A stretch of DNA of 64,000 nucleotides from the NCBI RefSeq assembly GCF_030813695.1, contig NZ_JAUSVA010000002.1, positions 6,843,501 to 6,907,500 of the forward strand, in the 5' to 3' direction. This stretch comes from Kitasatospora herbaricolor (GTDB taxonomy: Bacteria > Actinomycetota > Actinomycetes > Streptomycetales > Streptomycetaceae). The position numbers and the translations under genes are program-made. The notes beneath the pieces were generated by a model. That model saw only the letters and a list, made by a program, of their open reading frames with translations, was not told where the DNA came from and did no database searches. The first letter of the stretch is position 1, and every line of letters begins with the position of its first letter. Positions 17,701 to 25,315 of this stretch are shown piece by piece.

Positions 17701-18033
17701 CCGGTGGGGGCCCGGCAGATCACCGGCCGGACCACCAGGGACCTCGTCGCCACCGCCGGCGAGGCGCTCACCGCCGCCGAGGCCGGGCTGCTGCACACCC
17801 TGCCCGAGGCCTCCGACTCGGCCCTGCCCGGCCCGTTCTACGACGGCCGGGAGGCCGCCGCCCTGCTGGTCGGCGAGCTGATCGCCCGCCACGACGCCAC
17901 CGGCAGCTGGTACTCCGACCGGGCCGCGGACGACCGGATCAACCTCGGCGCGCTGGACGGCTCGGCCGCCGTCGGCCTGCTGCTGCTGCGCCTGCTCGAC
18001 CCCGCCACCGCCCCGCTCGCCACCCTGCGCTGA
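14713..18033 (+). CDS. LanM-family peptide dehydratase with degenerate cyclase domain
   Basis: 1106 residues, class II lanthipeptide-synthetase architecture. The dehydratase half has GDRHAGGRSV (Asp294, His296), VVYKPKD (Lys316), DLWADN (Asp407, Asn412), LIDLE (Asp424) and VRYIWRHT (Arg555, Thr561), matching the phosphorylation and elimination residues of the family. The usual DLHxEN histidine is Trp409. The LanC-like half keeps its helical-repeat landmarks (LVTGTPGLAVLFAEL; LGALDGSAAVGLLLLRL). The zinc-ligand motifs WCxG and CHG are gone: the corresponding stretches read FLDLVPSGADS and ATRAGRLACLD, and the whole C-terminal half has only two Cys. I infer a Ser/Thr dehydratase that no longer forms thioether rings. 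It sits between the exporter genes and the YcaO gene. Confidence 0.88.
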   Translation: MPLDLQTWLRPVDGATAPADGHPGTDEPVPAAERLLPGPARGDERLRALVAAAAPFDERAAARPDGSAFFAPDPDEDRRARGAAVDTWLRRAGGQHGGAAVLLEHFAETGRPLGEGLRGVVLADPAKLPGWALVLAAFLRTLPVAAGPGTAGPGALTAAFAAAADALLPHGNGGILGVPVSERARADLAGTLVARLTEACNLSFCHELQAATGRPRATDWDTAGGLDTSQEGWLARLERLPALAYLVGTVCRQWQHVQTELFARLAADRSLLVERMWQGEDPGALESVRGDAGDRHAGGRSVSLLHFAGGQAVVYKPKDMRHATAYLDLVRRLNGELSLDLPVRTVLVRSDRGDDGHAASLAADCDSDYGWEELVPHRPVADRGGFARFYRRLGMTVRLVQLLEGRDLWADNLLADGEHPALIDLECLLYPRVQTPPAISPEHHGLLDDLESTVVRTAMAFQPWTPAKQKHALDIGCLSRIGGLEVAPGVPALPLPPYRPVLRTEAGATEAADPWEYTDEVVEGYREMHRALHRLRGELASPDGPLAAFRGIWVRYIWRHTWDGYKILSASTSPLALDSGATRETVIAGALQGATTALAGDGDRGDLLEVVLAELDSFRLLDIPFFRSLTSSSSVFTADGREIPGHFRGTGWQRLQQRVAELDDFDLDAHLAVLSGCVDAARAGSERPAPAAARTARATVPTGADLLDHAVRIGDRILADRRGSGWLGQSWYPGTGLRQVEVLSADLVTGTPGLAVLFAELWAATGEPRFHRAAHRTLTAAARLIDPDAPRAFAFAADTRLAGGTPVPGGFAGPGSLIHALARAGSLLGSPELLASAQALVPGALGVAAAAPARPGRPVRTPHPDTPLGSAGLLLNLLRLRRATGPGHAPTEDGIRTLAATALDHLIADRGADAENEADNGFLDLVPSGADSVAAALARTVAEAPALLASADAVRERLRGHRFATATRAGRLACLDTAVALGAGIVDPAELGALTPPVGARQITGRTTRDLVATAGEALTAAEAGLLHTLPEASDSALPGPFYDGREAAALLVGELIARHDATGSWYSDRAADDRINLGALDGSAAVGLLLLRLLDPATAPLATLR

Positions 18034-18061
18034 CCGCCGCACCAGAACCCGAGGGACCGCC

Positions 18062-20323
18062 ATGTCCGACAAACCCACGATCGGCTTCAAGCGTCACTAC
18101 ACCCCGTACGTCGTCGACGGCGAGGCCGTCTACCTGGTCTCCGAGCGCGGTGTCTCGGTGGTCGACGGCAAGCTCGCCGAGGCCCTCGCCCCGCTGCTGG
18201 ACGGCACCCGCACCGCCGAGCAGATCGGCGAGGCCCTGCACGGCACCGTCCCCGCCGACAAGGTGGCCACCGCCGTCGACCGGCTGCTGGCCGGCGGCTA
18301 CCTGGCCCCCTCCGGCCGGCCCGAGGACCGGGCCGGCGCCGCGTACTTCGAGATGGCCGGCCTGGACGGCGACGCCGCCACCGGGGCGCTGCGCACCGCC
18401 CGCGCCCGGGTCGAGGTCTACGGCGACCTGGACCCGCGGCCCTTCCTCGCCGCGCTCGCCGCCGCCGGCGTGACCGCCGACCCGGACGCCGAGTTCACCG
18501 TCGCCCTCACCGAGGACTACCTGCACCCCGGCCTCGCCGAGCGCGACCGCCAGGCCCGGGAGAGCGGCCGCCCCTGGCTGCTGGCCCGCCCGGTCGGCTC
18601 GATCCTCTGGGTCGGTCCGGTCTTCGTCCCCGGCCCGGCCGGCGACAGCGCCGCCACCGGCTGCTGGCACTGCCTCTCGCACCGCCTGTCCGCCAACCGG
18701 CAGTCGCTCAGCTACCTGCAGCACCGGCTCGGCCAGGACGAGCCGATCTGCACCGCCGGCGCCCACCTGGCACCCACCCTCGCCACCGGCGTCCAGCTCG
18801 CCGCCCTGGAGGCCGCCAAGTGGCTGGCCGGGGTCCGGCCGGCCGAGCCGGTGGTGCTCACCCTGGACACCGTCCTGCTGGAGACCGAGCGCCACCGCCT
18901 GGTGCGCCGCCCGCAGTGCGGGGCCTGCGGCGACGAGGGCATCATGGCGGAGCGCCAGCTGGCCCCGGTGCGGTTCGAGAGCCGCCCCAAGGTTTTCACC
19001 GCCGACGGCGGCCACCGCTCCGCCTCGCCGGAGGACATGCTGGAGCGCTACCGCCCCCAGCTCTCCCCGGTCACCGGCGTGGTGACCTCGCTGGTGCCCG
19101 CCGCCCGCACCCCCACCGGCCTGCGGGTGTACGTCTCCGGGCAGAACCTGTCCCGGCAGAGCGGCGACCTGCGCCAGCTGCGCACCGGCCTGCGCTCGGT
19201 CAGCTGCGGCAAGGGCCGCACCGACGTCCAGGCCCGGGCCAGCGCCCTCGGCGAGGCGATGGAGCGCTACTCCGGGGTCTTCCAGGGCGACGAGGCCCGG
19301 CGCCGGGCCACCTTCGCCGAGCTGGGCGACGCCGCGATCCACCCCGCCGCCAGCCTCCTCTACAGCGAGCGCCAGTTCGCCGAGCGGGGCCGCTGGAACG
19401 CCAGCCCGTCGATGTTCAACACCGTCCCCGAGCGGTTCCGCGAGAGCGACCGGATCGACTGGTCGCCGGCCTGGTCGCTCACCCAGCAGCGCACCCGCTG
19501 GCTGCCCACCATGTCCCTCTACTACGGCTACCGGCACCGGGACGGCTTCTTCGCGGCCGGCGACTCCAACGGCTGCGCGGCCGGCACCTCCTTCGAGGAC
19601 GCCACCCTCCAGGGCTTCCTGGAGCTGGTCGAGCGGGACGCCGTCGCCCTCTGGTGGTACAACCGGGTGCAGCGGCCCGCGATCGACCTGGACGCCTTCG
19701 GCGACCCGTACATCGACCAGCTCCGCGAGGTCTACCGGGGGCTGCGCCGGGAGATCTGGGCGCTCGACCTCACCACAGACTTCGGCATCCCGGTGGTCGG
19801 CGCGTTCTCCCGCCGGACCGACAAGCCCACCGAGGACGTGCTGATCGCCTTCGGCGCGCACCTCGACCCGCACATCGCCCTCACCCGGGCGCTCACCGAG
19901 ATGAACCAGTTCCTCGGCCCGGTCGCGGGCGACGCCGAGGGCCGGGTCACCTACGCGGGCGCCGACCCGGAGCAGAAGCGGTGGTGGACCACGGCGACCG
20001 TGGCCAACCAGCCCTACCTGCTGCCCGACCCCGCCGCCCGCCCGGCGGGCCCGGCCCGCTGGGCGAAGCTGGCCGGCGACGACCTCGCCGAGGACGTGGC
20101 CCTCGCCCAGCGCCTGGTCGAGGAGCGGGGGATGGAGTTCCTGGTGCTCGACCAGACCCGCCCCGACATCGGCCTGCCGGTGGCGAAGGTGATCGTCCCC
20201 GGGATGCGGCACTTCTGGGCCCGCTTCGCGCCCGGCCGGCTGTACGACGTGCCGCTGGCCCTCGGCTGGCTCGACGCGCCGACGCCGGAGGAGGAGCTCA
20301 ACCCCGTCCCGATCTTCATCTGA
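18062..20323 (+). CDS. Fused leader-binding (E1-like) and YcaO cyclodehydratase
   Basis: 753 residues. The N-terminal 90 residues (YTPYVVDGEAVYLVSERGVS) resemble a RiPP-recognition winged helix. The central part is ThiF/Ocin-like with two zinc CxxC pairs (CWHC and CGAC). The C-terminal half is a YcaO domain with ATP-binding motifs ASALGEAMERYSG, SFEDATLQGFLELVERDAV and ALTEMNQFL. It ends NPVPIFI, close to but not identical with the PxPxP tail of azoline-forming YcaO proteins. It should bind the precursor leader and convert Cys (and perhaps Ser/Thr) to thiazolines/oxazolines using ATP. The fused architecture matches goadsporin GodD-type enzymes. The start at ATG 18062 is 29 bases after the LanM stop, with GAGGGA upstream. 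Confidence 0.92.
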   Translation: MSDKPTIGFKRHYTPYVVDGEAVYLVSERGVSVVDGKLAEALAPLLDGTRTAEQIGEALHGTVPADKVATAVDRLLAGGYLAPSGRPEDRAGAAYFEMAGLDGDAATGALRTARARVEVYGDLDPRPFLAALAAAGVTADPDAEFTVALTEDYLHPGLAERDRQARESGRPWLLARPVGSILWVGPVFVPGPAGDSAATGCWHCLSHRLSANRQSLSYLQHRLGQDEPICTAGAHLAPTLATGVQLAALEAAKWLAGVRPAEPVVLTLDTVLLETERHRLVRRPQCGACGDEGIMAERQLAPVRFESRPKVFTADGGHRSASPEDMLERYRPQLSPVTGVVTSLVPAARTPTGLRVYVSGQNLSRQSGDLRQLRTGLRSVSCGKGRTDVQARASALGEAMERYSGVFQGDEARRRATFAELGDAAIHPAASLLYSERQFAERGRWNASPSMFNTVPERFRESDRIDWSPAWSLTQQRTRWLPTMSLYYGYRHRDGFFAAGDSNGCAAGTSFEDATLQGFLELVERDAVALWWYNRVQRPAIDLDAFGDPYIDQLREVYRGLRREIWALDLTTDFGIPVVGAFSRRTDKPTEDVLIAFGAHLDPHIALTRALTEMNQFLGPVAGDAEGRVTYAGADPEQKRWWTTATVANQPYLLPDPAARPAGPARWAKLAGDDLAEDVALAQRLVEERGMEFLVLDQTRPDIGLPVAKVIVPGMRHFWARFAPGRLYDVPLALGWLDAPTPEEELNPVPIFI

Positions 20324-20383
20324 CCACGCGCCGGGCCGCCGCCCCGCCGGCGGCGGCCCGCCCAGCCCGGAAAGAGGTACCCG

Positions 20384-21874
20384 ATGACCGTGACCGAACA
20401 GCTGCCTCCCGACCTCGCCACCGAGGGCGGGGCCCCGCGCACGCTGCTGCGGCTGCGCCCCGAGGTGGTCGTCACCGCGCAGGGTGACGACCTGGAGCTC
20501 AGCCACCCCTGGGGCCGCCAGCGGGTGCACGCGCTCGGCTCCGAGACCGTCCAGCGGCTTGCCGCGCTCACCCACAGCCACCTCGACGTCGACGAACTCG
20601 CGGGCAGCGGGAGGTTGTTCCACCTGCTGCAGCGGTTCCCCTACCTGGTCACCACCACCCTCGCCGACGCGTTCGGCGAGCCGCTGGCGAGCGCGGTGCC
20701 GATCGCCCGCTCGGCCGGACTGCCCGGGGTGGTCCGCCCGCCCGCCAGCGTGGTGCTGTCCCGTTTCGCCTATCTGCGCCGGCTGCCGGAGGAGCACGCC
20801 GGGGCCTGCGTACTGGAGTCCCCGACGGCGCCGTTCCGGCTGACCCTGCACCAGCCGGCGGCGGGCGCGTTCGTCGCCGCGGTGACCGCCTCCCGTTCGG
20901 TGGCCGAGGCCGCGCTGCTGGCCGGGATCGGGCCGGCCGCCGGGCAGGCGCTGGCCGGGCTGCTGGCGGGCGCCGGGTTCCTGGACGACGGCGCGACCGG
21001 CGAGCCGCCGCTCTGGGACTTCCACGACCTGCTGTTCCACGCCCGCAGCCGGCCCGGCCGGCACGACTACCCGAGCGGCGGTGTCTTCGCCCATCCGGAG
21101 GTCGAGCAGTTGCCGGCGATCCCCGGCACCGGCGCCCGTGAGGACGGCACCGGCATCGACCTGCCCGTCCCCGACTGGGACGCGGTGCTGGCCCGCGACC
21201 CGGCGCTCAGCGAGGTGCTGGAGGGCCGCCGCTCGGTCCGCTCGTACGCCGACACCCCGGTCACCCTGGACCAGTTGGGCGAGCTGCTGTACCGGGTGGC
21301 GAGGGTCCGCCGGATCATCCCGGGGGACCCGTCCGACCCGCACGGCTACGACATCGTGGACCGTCCCTACCCGGCCGGCGGGGCGACCGGCGAACTGGAG
21401 GTCTACCTGTCGGTGGTGCGCTGCGACGGCCTGGTGCCGGGCGTCTACCGCTACGACGCGGCGGCCCACCGGCTGCGGCCGCGCCCGTTCGCCGGCCCGG
21501 CCGACGAGGCGGCGTTCCGCGAGCTGATGACGGCGGCCTGGCGAGCGACCGGCTGCACGGTGGACCCGCAGGTCCTGCTGACCGTCACCTCCCGGTTCGG
21601 CCGGCTGTCCTGGAAGTACAGCCAGATCGCCTACGCGCTGACGCTCAAGCACGTCGGCGTGGTGTACCAGACGCTGTACCTGGTCGCGACGGCGATGGGG
21701 CTGGCGCCGTGCGGGCTCGGCTCGGGCGACACCGACGCGGCGGCGCGCGCGCTCGGCCTGGACTGGACGGCGGAGTCCTCGGTCGGCGAGTTCCTGATCG
21801 GCAGCCGCCCGGCCGACGTGCCGCGCACCGCGCACCGGTTCACCGACATGGTGGCCCAGGCCCGGGAGGTCTGA
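20384..21874 (+). CDS. SagB-type azoline dehydrogenase (FMN nitroreductase fold)
   Basis: 496 residues. Residues 1-260 form an N-terminal domain seen in long SagB/ThcOx proteins. The nitroreductase domain begins RRSVRSYADTPVTLDQLGELLYRVARVR (about residue 285). It includes RPYPAGGATGELEVYL, WKYSQIAYALTLKHVG (Lys-Tyr pair typical of SagB catalysis) and LYLVATAMGLAPCGLGSGDTD. It should oxidise azolines made by the adjacent YcaO protein to aromatic azoles with FMN. GGAAAGAGG precedes ATG 20384. It is the last gene of the biosynthetic operon: a 21-bp-stem hairpin follows. Confidence 0.92.
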   Translation: MTVTEQLPPDLATEGGAPRTLLRLRPEVVVTAQGDDLELSHPWGRQRVHALGSETVQRLAALTHSHLDVDELAGSGRLFHLLQRFPYLVTTTLADAFGEPLASAVPIARSAGLPGVVRPPASVVLSRFAYLRRLPEEHAGACVLESPTAPFRLTLHQPAAGAFVAAVTASRSVAEAALLAGIGPAAGQALAGLLAGAGFLDDGATGEPPLWDFHDLLFHARSRPGRHDYPSGGVFAHPEVEQLPAIPGTGAREDGTGIDLPVPDWDAVLARDPALSEVLEGRRSVRSYADTPVTLDQLGELLYRVARVRRIIPGDPSDPHGYDIVDRPYPAGGATGELEVYLSVVRCDGLVPGVYRYDAAAHRLRPRPFAGPADEAAFRELMTAAWRATGCTVDPQVLLTVTSRFGRLSWKYSQIAYALTLKHVGVVYQTLYLVATAMGLAPCGLGSGDTDAAARALGLDWTAESSVGEFLIGSRPADVPRTAHRFTDMVAQAREV

Positions 21875-21940
21875 CCCCGGCCGGGCCGACGGGACCGCGA
21901 TTGACGGAACAGGACGTGACACGCCGGACGTGGCGTGCCG

Positions 21941-21989
21941 CGGACATGCCGGTGCCCCGCCGTGGAGTGGCGGGGCACCGGCATGTCCG
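21941..21989. terminator. Strong hairpin ending the RiPP operon
   Basis: A perfect 21-bp inverted repeat (21941-21961 with 21969-21989) with a 7-base loop lies between the SagB gene (+) and the response regulator (-). Its position between convergent genes supports a bidirectional terminator. Confidence 0.85.
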
Positions 21990-22010
21990 GGTGGATCCGG
22001 GCGGGTCGCC

Positions 22011-22679
22011 TCAGAGCCAGCCGCGTTCGCGGGCGATCCGGATCGCGTCGCAGCGGTTGCGGCTGCGGGTCTTGGCGATCGCCGCCGAGACGTAGTTGCG
22101 GACCGTCCCGGGGGAGAGCGACAGTGCGGCGGCGACCTCGTTGATGGTGGCGCCGTCGGCCACGTGCCCGAGCACCGTGAGCTCGCGCGGGGTGAGCGGC
22201 ACCCCGCCCGTCCGGACCACGTCCATCACCAACCGGGGGTCGTACACCCGTCCGCCCCGGGCCAGTTCGCGGACGGCGGCGATCAGTGCGGCCGGCGGTA
22301 CGTCCTTGAGCAGGACCCCGGCGACCCCGTCGGCGACCGCCCGCTGCAGGTCCGCGGTCCGCGACTGGGCGGTGAGCAGGAGGACCGCGGTGCCCGGGGC
22401 CCGCTCGCGGATCATCGCGGCGGTGGCCGGACCGCCGGGCCCGGGCATGTCCGGGTCGAGGACGGCGACGGCCGGCCTGGTCCTGGCGGCCTCGGCGGCG
22501 GCCTCCTCGGCGGTCGGGGACTCGGCGACCACGGCGAGGTCGGCCTCCCGGTCGAGCAGGGCGCCGAGCCCGGAGCGGAACAGCTGGTGTCCGTCGGCGA
22601 GCAGCACGCTCACCGTGGCGGTCCCGCGGTCCGCGGCCGTGGCCTGGTGGTACAGGGGTTGGTCCAGGAGGGTGGTCAT
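22011..22679 (-). CDS. NarL/LuxR-family response regulator
   Basis: 222 residues, minus strand. A receiver domain starts VSVLLADGHQLFRSGLGALL; the phospho-acceptor is the aspartate in VLDPDMPG, with Thr in LLLTAQ and Lys in GVLLKD completing the switch. A LuxR helix-turn-helix follows (LTPRELTVLGHVADGATINEVAAALSLSPGTVRNYVSAAI). No histidine-kinase gene is adjacent, so it is an orphan regulator here. It lies downstream of the small secreted protein at 22732-22977 in the same direction (52-base gap) and converges on the RiPP operon. Regulation of the cluster is plausible but unproven. Confidence 0.9.
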   Translation of the reverse strand: MTTLLDQPLYHQATAADRGTATVSVLLADGHQLFRSGLGALLDREADLAVVAESPTAEEAAAEAARTRPAVAVLDPDMPGPGGPATAAMIRERAPGTAVLLLTAQSRTADLQRAVADGVAGVLLKDVPPAALIAAVRELARGGRVYDPRLVMDVVRTGGVPLTPRELTVLGHVADGATINEVAAALSLSPGTVRNYVSAAIAKTRSRNRCDAIRIARERGWL

Positions 22680-22731
22680 CCGGCTACCTCGGTGGCGTTG
22701 AAGTGTCGGGCGAGCGGGTGGGACGGTGCGA

Positions 22732-22977
22732 TCAGCCCCAGCCCCAGGTGTCCTGCGGGCCGGTGGGCAGCGGGGACGGGGTGGCGGTGGCGGCGGGCTG
22801 GTTGCCGGGCGTGACGGGCTGGCCGGCGGTGGCGGGCGTGCCGCCGGTGGCGCCGTCGGCGGTGAGGACGGTGGCGTGCGCCTGGCTCGGGCCGGCCAGG
22901 GTGACGGTGGCGGCGGTGCCGGTCAGGACGCTGAAACCCAGGGCGACAATCGTGATGAAACGGACCTTCTGCGACAT
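22732..22977 (-). CDS. Small secreted Pro/Thr-rich protein, function unknown
   Basis: 81 residues, minus strand, ATG at 22977. The N-terminus is a clear Sec signal peptide: basic MSQKVR, hydrophobic FITIVALGFSVLTGTAATV, then a cleavage site around SQAHA. The mature part is short, rich in Gly, Pro, Thr and Ala, and ends PQDTWGWG. No cysteine is present. It lies directly upstream of the response regulator in the same direction, probably one operon. No family was recognised; an extracellular signal, an envelope peptide or a simple small secreted protein are all possible. Confidence 0.65.
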   Translation of the reverse strand: MSQKVRFITIVALGFSVLTGTAATVTLAGPSQAHATVLTADGATGGTPATAGQPVTPGNQPAATATPSPLPTGPQDTWGWG

Positions 22978-23265
22978 GGGGGTGCCCGATCCTCTCGCGT
23001 TCGGCTGTGCCCCGGGCTGCTTCCGGGGCGCGGTGGTCTGCGGCGGCGGGGGCGGATGGTCGGTTCCGGGCCCCTGTGGGGGGCTGCTGTCCCGGTGTCC
23101 GGTCCGTCGTTCCTGCCGACACCATGAGAGTGGCGGTCGGGGGGTGTCCGTGTCAGCACCTGGAGCTGGCACCAGAGTGCCGTGACACCCTGAGGCCAGC
23201 TCCGGCCACCCTGTCCGGACTCGTGAGCGGGTGGCTCGAACGGCCCTGACCTGCACGGATGTGGG

Positions 23266-23592
23266 TCAGGGGTGGCTGGGCAGCTCGTGCAGGCCCAGGG
23301 CGAGCCGGGAGTCGGCCTCGCAGTGCAGAAGGTGCCAGCCGCTGAGCGGCCCGTCCGGGTCGGTGAGTTCGGCCCAGGCGGTGCGCAGTCCGTCCTCCGC
23401 CTCCAGCAGGGTGCGGGCGGCCACGAACACCATCGCGTCGACGGCCGCGGGCGTCACCAGGATCCGTGCGTGGCTGAGCCGGGCCGGCCCGCGGAGCCTT
23501 CGCTCCAGTCCGTCCCGTACCGCGGGCGCCCCCGGCGACCCGGGCAGCGGCCTGCCGCCCGTCGTCTCCAGGTGGACGCGAATCGCATACAC
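23266..23592 (-). CDS. Small protein of unknown function (about 108 residues)
   Basis: Minus-strand frame with strongly GC-rich third positions, starting most likely at GTG 23592 (VYAIRVHLETTG). An open frame continues upstream without usable starts nearby, so the start is uncertain. The product is soluble, with an N-terminal beta strand, an Arg-rich middle and the segment VDAMVFVAARTLLEAEDGLRTAWAEL, then GWHLLHCEADSRLALGLHEL. I do not recognise a family. It is divergent from the TrmB/LuxR-type regulator at 23927, and the 12-bp repeat shared by both upstream regions abuts its start. Confidence 0.6.
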   Translation of the reverse strand: MYAIRVHLETTGGRPLPGSPGAPAVRDGLERRLRGPARLSHARILVTPAAVDAMVFVAARTLLEAEDGLRTAWAELTDPDGPLSGWHLLHCEADSRLALGLHELPSHP

Positions 23593-23926
23593 ATCCGCAA
23601 GACTGACGGATCGTCGGCTGTTCGTAGAGTCGCGGGTGGTGTCAGGTCGCCGCCTGGCAGCAAGATGCCGCCCGCGCGGCGCCGCCGGGCGGGGCGCGAC
23701 GACGGTCCCGGGGGTGGCACGGGGGTGACGGGCGGTGCCACCGGGGCCCGGGGGAGGCGGTGCGCGGGTGTCGCCCGGTCGTCGGCCCGCTGTCAGGGCC
23801 TCTTCACAGTTCGTCCATCGGACCGTCGCGATTGTCCGCAAGACTGTTCTATGTTCGCTGATGTGACGATACGCTGACCGCCAGTCAGATCGACCGGTAG
23901 CATTCCGGTCACGGGGAGGGTGTGAT
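23593..23926. promoter_or_regulatory. Divergent control region with a repeated 12-bp motif
   Basis: 334 bases between the small minus-strand gene and the plus-strand regulator. The 12-mer TCCGCAAGACTG occurs at 23594-23605 and again at 23835-23846, one copy next to each divergent start. The first copy is bracketed by ATCCG/CGGAT. A second inverted repeat GACCGG-7-CCGGTC lies at 23892-23910, just before the ribosome-binding site GGGGAGGG of the regulator. These are candidate operators, possibly for the regulator itself. Confidence 0.5.
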
Positions 23927-24958
23927 GTGTCCCGCACTTCTGGTGGCGGACTGTTGAGCGGGCCTCAGCCGATCGGCCTCGACCCGTTCGGCGAAGCGGT
24001 GTACCGGACCATGCTCCTGCACCCCGAGCTGGACACCCAGGGCATCGCCGACCGGTTGGAGGCACCGGAGCCCGAGGTACGGGCCGCCCTCGACCACCTC
24101 GCCGACCTGGCCCTCACCAGACCCACGGGGGCCGAGGACCGCTGGCGCGCGGTCAACCCCGAACTCGGCCTGGCCACCCTGCTCGCCCGCCAGGAGGCCG
24201 AAGCGGCCCGGCGCCAGCAGGAGATCGAACGCAGCCGGGCCGCGATGGCCGGGCTGATCGCCGAGTACGCCAGCGTCCACGCACCCGCCAACCAGTCGGG
24301 CATCGAGCTGATCTCCAGCCTGGGCGACGTCCGCGACCGGCTGGTCCAGCTCGCCTCCGACGCCGCCGTCGAGGTGCTCTCGCTCGCCCCCGGCGGACCG
24401 CAGCCGCCGCAGGTGATGGAGGCCAGCCGGGCCCTGGACCAGGAGACCCTGGAGCGCGGCGTCCGGATGCGCACCGTCTACCAGGACAGCGTCCGCAACG
24501 ACCCCGCCACCGTCCAGTACGCCCGCTGGCTGCACGGTCTCGGCGGCGCGGTGCGCACCCTGCCCACCCTCCCGCTGCGGATGATCCTGGTGGACAACGC
24601 CACGGCCATCGTGCCGATCGACCCGGAGGATCCGCGCAAGGGCGCCGTGCTGCTGCACAGCCCGGGCGTGATCGCCGCCCTGCGGGCCCTGTTCGAGCAG
24701 CTCTGGGACCAGGCCCGCCCGCTCGGCGAGCCCGTCCAGCGCGGCCCGCACGGGCTCACCGCCCAGGAGCGCGAGCTGCTGCGCCTGCTCGCCGAGGGCC
24801 TCACCGACGAGCGGGCCGGCCAGCGCCTCGGCGTCTCGCTTCGCACCATCCGGCGGATGATGGCCGACCTGATGGTCCGGATGGACGCGCGCAGCCGCTT
24901 CCAGGCCGGTATCCAGGTCGCCGCGCTCGGCTGGCTGGGCGAGACCACCCCGCGCTGA
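23927..24958 (+). CDS. TrmB-like/LuxR-type transcriptional regulator
   Basis: 343 residues from GTG 23927, with GGGGAGGG 6 bases upstream. The N-terminus is a TrmB-like winged helix (FGEAVYRTMLLHPELDTQGIADRLEAPEPEVRAAL), followed by a coiled segment (LARQEAEAARRQQEIERSRAAMAGLIAEYA). The middle domain (VEVLSLAPGG to AIVPIDPEDPRKGAVLLHSPGV) is phospholipase-D-like as in TrmB sugar sensors. The C-terminus is a LuxR helix-turn-helix (LTAQERELLRLLAEGLTDERAGQRLGVSLRTIRRMMADLM). This architecture is frequent beside Streptomyces RiPP and other biosynthetic clusters. It is a good candidate for the pathway regulator of the upstream RiPP set. Confidence 0.85.
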   Translation: MSRTSGGGLLSGPQPIGLDPFGEAVYRTMLLHPELDTQGIADRLEAPEPEVRAALDHLADLALTRPTGAEDRWRAVNPELGLATLLARQEAEAARRQQEIERSRAAMAGLIAEYASVHAPANQSGIELISSLGDVRDRLVQLASDAAVEVLSLAPGGPQPPQVMEASRALDQETLERGVRMRTVYQDSVRNDPATVQYARWLHGLGGAVRTLPTLPLRMILVDNATAIVPIDPEDPRKGAVLLHSPGVIAALRALFEQLWDQARPLGEPVQRGPHGLTAQERELLRLLAEGLTDERAGQRLGVSLRTIRRMMADLMVRMDARSRFQAGIQVAALGWLGETTPR

Positions 24959-25051
24959 CCCGGGCGCCCTTCACCGACCCGCCGTCCCATCCCGCCCGCC
25001 CCGCGACGGGGCCGGGACGGTTCGGGACGACCACGGGGCACGGGGCACGGG

Positions 25052-25276
25052 TCACTCGAACAGCGCCTGCTGGACGGCCGTTGGCCCGCCCGGGGCGCCC
25101 TGCCCGCCCGGCCCCTGCGGCCAGGACAGCGGCACCCGCCGCATCGACCCGGGGCAGAGCACCAGCCGGCGGGACTCCTGCTTGTGGTCGACGACGGCGC
25201 CCAGCCCGATCGCCTCGACCGGCGCCACGGCGATCGGGCGGCCGCACACCGGGCAGGGAACGCGGGGAAGTCTCAT
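25052..25276 (-). CDS. Small zinc-ribbon-like protein, unknown function
   Basis: 74 residues, minus strand, ATG at 25276. The N-terminus has CPVCGRPIAVAPVEAIG, a single CxxC knuckle, and a further Cys in VLCPGSMRR. The C-terminus is Gly/Pro-rich and ends QQALFE. It resembles short actinobacterial hypothetical proteins with one treble-clef-like knuckle. It lies 39 bases beyond the start side of the molybdoenzyme gene's 3' end on the same strand, so it may be co-transcribed with that gene. Function not known. Confidence 0.6.
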   Translation of the reverse strand: MRLPRVPCPVCGRPIAVAPVEAIGLGAVVDHKQESRRLVLCPGSMRRVPLSWPQGPGGQGAPGGPTAVQQALFE

Positions 25277-25315
25277 ACCGCCATGGTGCGGGAGACCACC
25301 GACAGACCCGCGCCG

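Noticed and set aside
14713..18033. Ordinary class II lanthipeptide cluster
   Set aside because: Zinc-ligand motifs are absent from the cyclase half and the two core cysteines are expected to be used by the YcaO enzyme.
14680..18090. Very long antisense frame opposite the LanM gene
   Set aside because: It mirrors the GC3 bias of the real gene, encodes Gly/Val/Arg low-complexity sequence and has no start signals. The same applies to long antisense frames opposite mutAB, the GH3 gene and the SagB/YcaO genes.
23593..23937. N-terminal extension of the small minus-strand protein up to 23937
   Set aside because: The extension is Pro/Arg-rich, overlaps the divergent regulator start and contains the control region; a start at GTG 23592 is more likely.
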